Source of the DNA: an uncultured Actinomycetes bacterium
GTDB taxonomy: Bacteria > Actinomycetota > Actinomycetes > S36-B12
Direction of reading: 5' to 3'
DNA: 6,567 nt
Assembly (NCBI GenBank): GCA_937902285.1
Contig: CALGTB010000073.1
Location: forward strand, 1 to 6,567
The position numbers and the translations under genes were made by a program. Of the stretch, positions 1 through 4,617 are shown piece by piece. Position 1 is the stretch's first letter, and each line of letters begins with the position of its first letter. The notes beneath the pieces are model-generated. The model did no database searches. It was not told where the DNA came from and saw only the letters and a list, made by a program, of their open reading frames with translations.

Positions 1-281
1 TACTCCAGGAGCAGCGCCCCGGCACCTCCGAACAGCACGCCGTAGGACACGAAGACGATGCTGAAGCCCAGGACGAACAGGAGGCTGCCGGCCAGCACCT
101 GGCCACGCCGCCCCCGGGGGTCGGCGAGCTCGGCGCCCGTCAGCCCGGTGATGTACGACACGTACCCCGGGGCGAGCGGCAGCACGCACGGGCTGAGGAA
201 CGCCACGACCCCGGCGGCGAAGGCGATGGGGACGGCTGCCCAGATCGCGCCGCTGGTGACGACCTCGACGAGCCCGTCCAC
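1..281 (-). CDS. ccdA: Cytochrome c biogenesis protein CcdA, N-terminal part (cut by window edge)
   Basis: Integral membrane thiol-disulfide transporter that passes electrons from cytoplasmic thioredoxin to extracytoplasmic thioredoxin-like proteins for cytochrome c maturation. About 93 codons are visible, and the gene continues beyond base 1. The first hydrophobic segment (about residues 12-36) holds the family signature FLSPCVLPLAPGYVSYITG, with the redox Cys at residue 32. After an Arg-rich cytoplasmic loop (PRGRRG), a second hydrophobic segment begins near residue 69. The partner Cys lies outside the window. I chose the GTG start at 281 because its G is the last base of the tlpA TAG stop, a 1-bp overlap, and the protein then begins just before the first membrane segment. 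It is the fifth gene visible in the rex operon. resB- and ccsA-like genes would be expected just beyond the edge, by analogy with M. tuberculosis Rv0527-Rv0529. Confidence 0.93.
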   Translation of the reverse strand, partial: MDGLVEVVTSGAIWAAVPIAFAAGVVAFLSPCVLPLAPGYVSYITGLTGAELADPRGRRGQVLAGSLLFVLGFSIVFVSYGVLFGGAGALLLE

Positions 282-919
282 TACCCGGCCTGCTCGGTCT
301 CGCCGTCGGAGCCGAGCAGCGGCTCGGCCAGCAGCGGCTCGACGATGCCCCGCAGGGACGACTCGCTGACCTTGCCCAGCGCGCGTGCGGCGACCCGTCC
401 CTCCGTGTCGATCACGAGGGTCGACGGGATCGCCTGCGGCGGCAGCGTGTCGCTGAAGAGGAGCTGGAGCCGGCCGTCCCGGTCGATGACGTTCGGGTAG
501 GGGATGCCGAAGCGCTCGACGAACCCGCGTGCCGACGTGTCCGAGTCGCGGGTGTCGAGGCCGACGAACTGCACGCCCAGCGGCCCGAGCTCCTCCGCGG
601 CTGCGACGAGCGACGGTGCCTCGGCGCGGCAGGGGGCGCACCACGATGCCCAGACGTTGAGGACGACCACCTCGCCGAGGTGGTCCGACAGCCGGAACTC
701 CTCGCCGTCGAGGGTGGTGCCGACGAGGTCGGGTGCGGGGGCGCGCTGGTCTGCGGGCAGGACCACCAGCGAGCCGTCGCCGGCGACGAAGCCGCTGCCG
801 GCGGCAGGTGCGGAGCTGTCGGAGGATCCGCAGGCCGCAAGCACGACCATCGCCACGGCGGCGACGAGGGCGGTCACGGCGACGCGACGGCCGCGCCGCG
901 CCGTGGTCCGGGAGGACAT
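281..919 (-). CDS. TlpA/ResA-like thiol-disulfide oxidoreductase, predicted lipoprotein
   Basis: Extracytoplasmic thioredoxin-fold reductase, likely keeping apocytochrome c CXXCH thiols reduced before heme ligation; 212 residues. The N-terminus has an Arg-rich n-region (RRGRR), a hydrophobic stretch (residues 13-29) and a lipobox ending LAAC with Cys30, so it should be a lipid-anchored exported protein. The AhpC/TSA-thioredoxin domain follows from about residue 60, with the active site WASWCAPC (Cys94, Cys97) and the cis-proline segment AIPSTLVID near residue 180. I chose ATG 919 because it gives a clean lipoprotein signal and begins 8 bp after the phosphatase stop; upstream extensions in this frame run through the phosphatase gene. 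Its stop overlaps the ccdA start by 1 bp, which fits CcdA as its electron donor. M. tuberculosis Rv0526 is the positional counterpart. The exact client is inferred from context. Confidence 0.93.
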   Translation of the reverse strand: MSSRTTARRGRRVAVTALVAAVAMVVLAACGSSDSSAPAAGSGFVAGDGSLVVLPADQRAPAPDLVGTTLDGEEFRLSDHLGEVVVLNVWASWCAPCRAEAPSLVAAAEELGPLGVQFVGLDTRDSDTSARGFVERFGIPYPNVIDRDGRLQLLFSDTLPPQAIPSTLVIDTEGRVAARALGKVSESSLRGIVEPLLAEPLLGSDGETEQAG

Positions 920-927
920 GGTGGCGC

Positions 928-1563
928 TCAGGCTCCGGCGATCGGGCTGGCTCCGGGGAGCAGGTCGCGAGACGGCTCCGTGTACGTGATGGCGGCGAGC
1001 CGGTCGTCGTCGTAGGTGAGCGACGTCAGCGAGGCCAGCGTGCACTGGCGGCTGCGCGGGTCATGCCACAGCCGCCGGTCCTCGGCGCGGAGTCGGGCGA
1101 TCCAGATCGGCAGCTGGTGGCTCACCAGCACGGCCTCGTGGCCCTGCGCGCTGTCCCGGGCGTCGAGGACGGCCGCATGCATGCGGTCGGCGACCTCGAC
1201 GTACGGCTCGCCCCACGACGGCGTGAACGGGTTGTAGAGGTACCGCCAGGCCCTCGGCTGGCGCAGCACGCCGTCGCCGACGCTGACTCGCTTGCCCTCG
1301 AAGACGTTGTCCGCCTCGATCAGGCGGGGATCGATCTCCACGCCCAGACCGTGACGCTCCGCCACAGGGGCAGCGGTCTGCTGCGCCCGCTCCATCGGCG
1401 AGGACACGACATGGGTGATGTCGTGACCGGCCAGGGCATCGGCGGCCCGGACCGCCATCTCCTGCCCGAGGTCGGACAGGTAGAAGCCCGGCAGCCGGCC
1501 GTAGAGGACACCGTCCGGGTTGAAGACCTCGCCGTGCCTGAGGAGATGGACGACGGTGCGCAT
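928..1563 (-). CDS. Histidine phosphatase family protein (phosphoglycerate mutase-like)
   Basis: Cytoplasmic branch-1 histidine phosphatase superfamily member, 211 residues, substrate unknown. The catalytic motif LLRHGE places the phosphorylated His at residue 10 with Arg9. Supporting active-site residues are Arg59 in SSPMERAQQT, Glu83 in LIEADNVFEG and the second His149 in LVSHQLPIW. There is no signal peptide or membrane segment. I chose ATG 1563 because it lies one base after the hemD stop and places the RHG motif at the usual distance from the N-terminus; the open frame further upstream runs through hemD in a different frame. The positional equivalent in M. tuberculosis is Rv0525, between hemL and the tlpA-like gene, so this association with cytochrome c maturation genes is conserved although its role is not explained. 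Some relatives are annotated as phosphoglycerate mutase, but nothing here supports a glycolytic role. Confidence 0.9.
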   Translation of the reverse strand: MRTVVHLLRHGEVFNPDGVLYGRLPGFYLSDLGQEMAVRAADALAGHDITHVVSSPMERAQQTAAPVAERHGLGVEIDPRLIEADNVFEGKRVSVGDGVLRQPRAWRYLYNPFTPSWGEPYVEVADRMHAAVLDARDSAQGHEAVLVSHQLPIWIARLRAEDRRLWHDPRSRQCTLASLTSLTYDDDRLAAITYTEPSRDLLPGASPIAGA

Positions 1564-1564
1564 G

Positions 1565-3415
1565 TCAGGTCGCCTTGCGCCGGGCCGTCGCTCGACGGCG
1601 GCTCGGGCGCCAGGTGCCCTCGCCGGTCTCCTGCGCGACCTTGCGCAGCGCCTCGCCGTGGGCGGCCAGGGCCTCGACCAGTCCGCCGACGGTGCTCGTC
1701 TCGGCCAGCACGTCGACGCGGAGCCCGTGCTCCTCCGCGGCCTTGGCGGTCTGCGGCCCGATGCAGGCCACGACCGTGCTGTGGTGCGGCTTGCCCGCGA
1801 TGCCGACGAGGTTCCGCACGGTGCTGCTCGACGTGAACAGGACAGCGTCGAAGCCACCGGTCTTGATGGCCTCGCGCGTCTCCGCGGGCGGCGGGGCGGC
1901 CCGGACGGTGCGGTAGGCCGTGACGTCCTCGACCTCCCAGCCGAGCTCGCCGAGGCCCGCCACCAGGGTGTCGGTCGCGATGTCGGCGCGCGGCAGGAAG
2001 ACCCGGTTGATGGGGTCGGTGAGCGAGTCGTAGGGCGGCCACTCATCGAGCAGCGCGCTGGTGGTCTGCTCCTGGGTCGGCATGATGTCGGGCCGCACGC
2101 CGAACTCGATGAGCGCGGCAGCGGTGGGCTCGCCCACGGCAGCCACCTTCAGCCCCGCGAACGAGCGGGCGTCGAGGCCGTACTCCTGCAGCTTCTCGCG
2201 GATGGCGCGGACGGCGTTGACCGACGTGAAGCCGATCCACTCGTAGCGACCGGACACCAGGCCGTGGACGGCGCGATCGATCTGCTGCGGGGTGCGCGGC
2301 GGCTCGACGGAGATGGTCGGCACCTCGATCGGCACGGCGCCGTGGCCGCGCAGGAGCCCGACGATCGAGCCGGCGTGGTCCTGGGTGCGCGGGATGAGGA
2401 TGCGCCAGCCGAACAGCGCCTTGACCTCGAACCAGTCGAGCTTCTCGCGCTGCGCGACGACCTCGCCGACGACGACGAGCCCGGGACCGGCCTGCTTGGC
2501 CGCCTTCGACGCCGCGGCGACCTCGCCCAGCGTGGACACGAGCGTGCGCTGGTCGACCGTCGTGCCACGACGCGTCACGGCGATCGGCGTGCGCTCGTCG
2601 GCGCCCGCAGCGACCAGGCGGGCGGCGATGTCGGTGGCCCGATCGGCCCCGTTGAGGAAGGTGACCGTGGTGCGGGGCGACACGAGATCGGCCCAGACCA
2701 GCTCGGTGTCGTTGGCGTCGACGATGCGCACCTGCCGGGTGCGGCCACCGGTGAGCCCGAAGCCGGCGTAGGCCGGGACCCCGGTGACCTCGCTGACGCC
2801 GGGCGCCACCTCGAAGTCGATGCGCGCCTTGCGGAGCGCACCGGCCTCGTGCAGGAGGGTTCCGTCGATGACCGGGTCGCCGGCGATGAGGCGGACGGTG
2901 GTGCGGCCCTCGCGGGCGGACTCGATGACGAGGGCGCTTCGCGCCGCCTGGTCGAGCGGCATCCCTGCAGCGTCGACGGCCACCGTGATGACCGTGTCGG
3001 GACCGGCATGGGCCTCGGCGACCGCCACGGCGTCCGCATCGACGACGATGACCTCGGCGCCGGCGAGCAGGCTCGCCGCGCGCAGCGTCAGCAGCTCGGG
3101 GTCGCCGGGACCGGACGCCACGAGGGCCACCGATCCCAGGGTCGTCTTCTTGCGCTGCACGACCTTGGCCGGCGTCTCGCTCACCACTCCATGCTGCGGC
3201 TCGGCCGGGACGACGGCAACCGGTGACGGCTTGGACGACGCCTTCCGTGCCGCCGGGGCCTTCTTGGCCGAGGCGGCCGGGGCCGGCGTCACGGCAGCGG
3301 GCTTGGCGGCAGCCGCAGGCTTCTTGGCCGGGGCGGCCTTCTTGGGGGCGGGCTTTGCCTTGGCGGGGGCAGCCTTCGCTGCGCCCGCCTTCGTGGTGGC
3401 GACTCTCGTTGTCAT
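1565..3415 (-). CDS. hemD: Fused SUMT-like (uroporphyrinogen methyltransferase-like) and uroporphyrinogen-III synthase protein with Lys/Ala/Pro-rich N-terminal tail
   Basis: 616 residues. Uroporphyrinogen-III synthase cyclises hydroxymethylbilane with inversion of ring D, a cytoplasmic step of heme and corrin synthesis. Residues 1-92 form a basic low-complexity tail rich in AK, AP and PAKK units. Residues 94-325 are a tetrapyrrole-methylase-like domain: GPGDPELLTLRA (102-113), AGDPVIDGTLLHE (178-190, where classical SUMT has a GDPFVFGRG-type motif) and GTTVDQRTLVSTL (284-296). Residues 335-590 are the HemD domain, with WIGFTSVNAVRAI (393-405), AVGEPTAAAL (426-435), FTSSSTVRNL (527-536) and ACIGPQTA (550-557). 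A basic tail (SRRRATARRKAT) ends the protein. This layout matches M. tuberculosis Rv0511, apart from the long N-terminal tail. ATG 3415 overlaps the rex stop as ATGA and has GGGAGAGG about 10 bases upstream. A GTG pair at codons 77-78 would remove the tail but is a poorer candidate. Synthase activity is likely; methyltransferase activity is doubtful. Confidence 0.92.
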   Translation of the reverse strand: MTTRVATTKAGAAKAAPAKAKPAPKKAAPAKKPAAAAKPAAVTPAPAASAKKAPAARKASSKPSPVAVVPAEPQHGVVSETPAKVVQRKKTTLGSVALVASGPGDPELLTLRAASLLAGAEVIVVDADAVAVAEAHAGPDTVITVAVDAAGMPLDQAARSALVIESAREGRTTVRLIAGDPVIDGTLLHEAGALRKARIDFEVAPGVSEVTGVPAYAGFGLTGGRTRQVRIVDANDTELVWADLVSPRTTVTFLNGADRATDIAARLVAAGADERTPIAVTRRGTTVDQRTLVSTLGEVAAASKAAKQAGPGLVVVGEVVAQREKLDWFEVKALFGWRILIPRTQDHAGSIVGLLRGHGAVPIEVPTISVEPPRTPQQIDRAVHGLVSGRYEWIGFTSVNAVRAIREKLQEYGLDARSFAGLKVAAVGEPTAAALIEFGVRPDIMPTQEQTTSALLDEWPPYDSLTDPINRVFLPRADIATDTLVAGLGELGWEVEDVTAYRTVRAAPPPAETREAIKTGGFDAVLFTSSSTVRNLVGIAGKPHHSTVVACIGPQTAKAAEEHGLRVDVLAETSTVGGLVEALAAHGEALRKVAQETGEGTWRPSRRRATARRKAT

Positions 3416-4194
3416 GCGTTGATCGCCTCTCCCAGCGACTCGGGATCGAACGACGTCTCGGCGTCGCTCGACGGATGTGCAAACCTCGGCTCGTGCTCCT
3501 CGCTGCGGCGCTGCTCATGGAACGCGAGGATCTGCAGTTCGACCGCGAGGTCGACCTTGCGCACCTCGACGTCCTCGGGAACGGCCAGGACGACGGGCGC
3601 GAAGTTCAGGATGCTGCGCACGCCGGCGGCGACCAGGCGGTCGCACACGCCCTGCGCTGCCTCGGCCGGCGTCGCGATGACGCCGATGTGCGCGCGTCCG
3701 GTGGCGACGACGGACTCGAGCTCGGCCATGGGGCACACGGCCACCTCGCGGCCGGGAGTGCCGAGCCGCTGGCCGACGACATCAGGATGGGAGTCGAGGA
3801 GGCCGACGATCTCGAACCCGCGCGACGCGAAGCCGCGATAGGCCACCAGGGCGTGGCCGAGGTTGCCCGCCCCGACGATGACGACGCCCCACGGCTGGGT
3901 CAGGCCGAGCTCGCGGGAGATCTGGTAGGCCAGGAAGCGCACGTCGTACCCGACGCCGCGGGTGCCGTAGGAGCCCAGGTGCGAGAGGTCCTTGCGCAGC
4001 TTGGCGGAGGACACCCCGCAGGCGCCGGCGAGCTCCTCGGACGAGACGGTCGTGACCCCGGAGTCGGCCAGCTGGCCCAGGACGCGGTGGTAGACCGGAA
4101 GGCGGGCCACGGTCGCGTCGGGGATCTCCCGGTGCTGGTCGCGCGGGCGTCGGCGGTCGGCGGGCGAGCCGGCGGGCCGGACGGGCAGGGACAC
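3412..4194 (-). CDS. rex: Redox-sensing transcriptional repressor Rex
   Basis: Homodimeric repressor that binds its operator when NADH/NAD+ is low and releases it when NADH rises, controlling respiratory and fermentative genes. The protein is 260 residues from the chosen start. An N-terminal winged helix (about 24-100) contains IPDATVARLPVY, VSSEELAGACGVSSAKLRKD and LGSYGTRGVGYDV, all close to Streptomyces Rex. The Rossmann domain opens with VVIVGAGNLGHAL (104-116; GAGNLG is the nucleotide-binding loop), continues with IGVIATPAEAAQ and ends in the domain-swap helix near LQILAFHEQR. About 30 acidic, probably disordered residues follow. GTG 4194 was chosen because GGAG lies 4 bases upstream and the length matches Streptomyces Rex. 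An in-frame ATG at 4242 has a weaker ribosome site, and one at 4284 abuts the presumed -10 box, so it is probably upstream of the transcript start. The gene overlaps hemD by 4 bp. hemA usually follows rex in related actinobacteria but is missing here. Confidence 0.94.
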   Translation of the reverse strand: MSLPVRPAGSPADRRRPRDQHREIPDATVARLPVYHRVLGQLADSGVTTVSSEELAGACGVSSAKLRKDLSHLGSYGTRGVGYDVRFLAYQISRELGLTQPWGVVIVGAGNLGHALVAYRGFASRGFEIVGLLDSHPDVVGQRLGTPGREVAVCPMAELESVVATGRAHIGVIATPAEAAQGVCDRLVAAGVRSILNFAPVVLAVPEDVEVRKVDLAVELQILAFHEQRRSEEHEPRFAHPSSDAETSFDPESLGEAINA

Positions 4195-4284
4195 GGTGCT
4201 CCAGGGGAAGATAAGGGGCGAGGACGCTGGTCGAACGCGCATCCGGGGCCGACCTGAGCTCCGCGGACCGTTATCGACCCTCAT

Positions 4285-4313
4285 AGGTTAGGCACTTGCG
4301 CACGAAGGCACAA
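4285..4313 (-). promoter_or_regulatory. Candidate rex operon promoter
   Basis: On the minus strand, TTGTGC (4313-4308) is followed after 17 bp by TAACCT (4290-4285). The -10 fits the actinobacterial TANNNT pattern; the -35 matches TTGACA at only its first three positions. Transcription would start near 4278, leaving a leader of about 85 bases to GTG 4194 or about 36 bases to the alternative ATG 4242. It is the only spaced promoter-like pair I found in the gap and would serve rex through ccdA. The call is inferred from sequence pattern alone. Confidence 0.45.
4296..4313 (-). promoter_or_regulatory. Candidate Rex operator (ROP site)
   Basis: Minus-strand TTGTGCCTTCGTGCGCAA is 18 bp, with outer arms TTGTG and CGCAA that are inverted repeats with one mismatch. 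Known Rex sites have the form TTGTGAA-N4-TTCACAA with the same 18-bp span. The outer arms fit well (CGCAA instead of CACAA), while the inner AA/TT positions do not. It overlaps the candidate -35 hexamer, so bound Rex would block polymerase and repress its own operon, as rex autoregulation works in Streptomyces. The incomplete inner match keeps confidence moderate. Confidence 0.45.
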
Positions 4314-4362
4314 AGTTGACCGGACGTCCGCGACCGACTATCGGAGTCCGCGAGGGGATTGC

Positions 4363-4617
4363 TCAGGGGCTCGCGGCCAGCGCGGCGCGCAGTCGCTGCG
4401 GATCGACCCGCCAGAAGTCATGCGGCCGCTCGTCCACCAGGATGACCGGGATCCGCTCCCAGTACTCGTCGAAGAGCACCGGATCGTCCTCGATCGACCG
4501 CTCCCGCCACGTGTCTCCGGTCTCGGAGCAGACGGAGGCGATGACCGCCCTCGCATCGTCGCAGAGGTGGCAGCCGGGCTTGCCGATCAGCGTGATGCGC
4601 GCCTGGCTCGTCGTCAC
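4363..4617 (-). CDS. Glutaredoxin family protein (small thioredoxin-fold)
   Basis: 84 residues, cytoplasmic. It begins with a beta strand (RITLIGKPG) leading into the redox motif CHLC (Cys16, Cys19), and has the expected cis-proline segment RIPVILVD at residues 55-62. It ends with a short helix (PQRLRAALAASP). These features fit the short glutaredoxin-like family represented next to hemA in M. tuberculosis by Rv0508; partners and substrate are not known. I chose GTG 4617 because it overlaps the ligase TGA as GTGA and places the CxxC at the usual distance from the N-terminus; upstream open frame belongs to the ligase gene read in another frame. A third Cys (residue 30) lies outside the active site. 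Sharing a transcript with the acyl-CoA synthetase is likely, but a functional link is not shown. Confidence 0.88.
   Translation of the reverse strand: MTTSQARITLIGKPGCHLCDDARAVIASVCSETGDTWRERSIEDDPVLFDEYWERIPVILVDERPHDFWRVDPQRLRAALAASP

Larger units (their letters stand above)
4195..4362. other. Intergenic region upstream of rex
   Basis: 168 bp between the glutaredoxin-like gene stop and the preferred rex start. I see no gene or RNA in it. It holds the candidate rex promoter and Rex operator (4285-4313), a perfect 10-bp palindrome CGGACGTCCG at 4321-4330, and a direct repeat GTCCGCGA at 4326-4333 and 4346-4353. No strong hairpin followed by a U-rich tail is visible, so read-through from the upstream ligase/glutaredoxin operon into rex is possible. 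Confidence 0.7.

Noticed and set aside
1520..3226. Long plus-strand open frame (about 568 codons) opposite hemD
   Set aside because: It lies antisense to an unmistakable HemD fusion and is rich in Arg, Gly, Ala and Asp with no recognisable domain. Such frames are expected opposite GC-rich coding DNA because stop codons are rare on the complementary strand.
3223..4257. Plus-strand open frame of about 344 codons opposite rex
   Set aside because: It has the same low-complexity shadow composition and is antisense to rex with its intact motifs; no start context or promoter supports it.
4195..4284. Upstream extension of Rex to ATG 4284 (290 residues)
   Set aside because: The extra residues do not resemble the Rex N-terminus, and this ATG directly follows the candidate -10 box, so it would lie upstream of the expected transcript start.
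4316..4344. Plus-strand TTGACC followed after 17 bp by TATCGG, promoter-like
   Set aside because: The -10 is poor and the only genes downstream for about 1.8 kb are on the opposite strand; an antisense transcript cannot be excluded but nothing else supports it.
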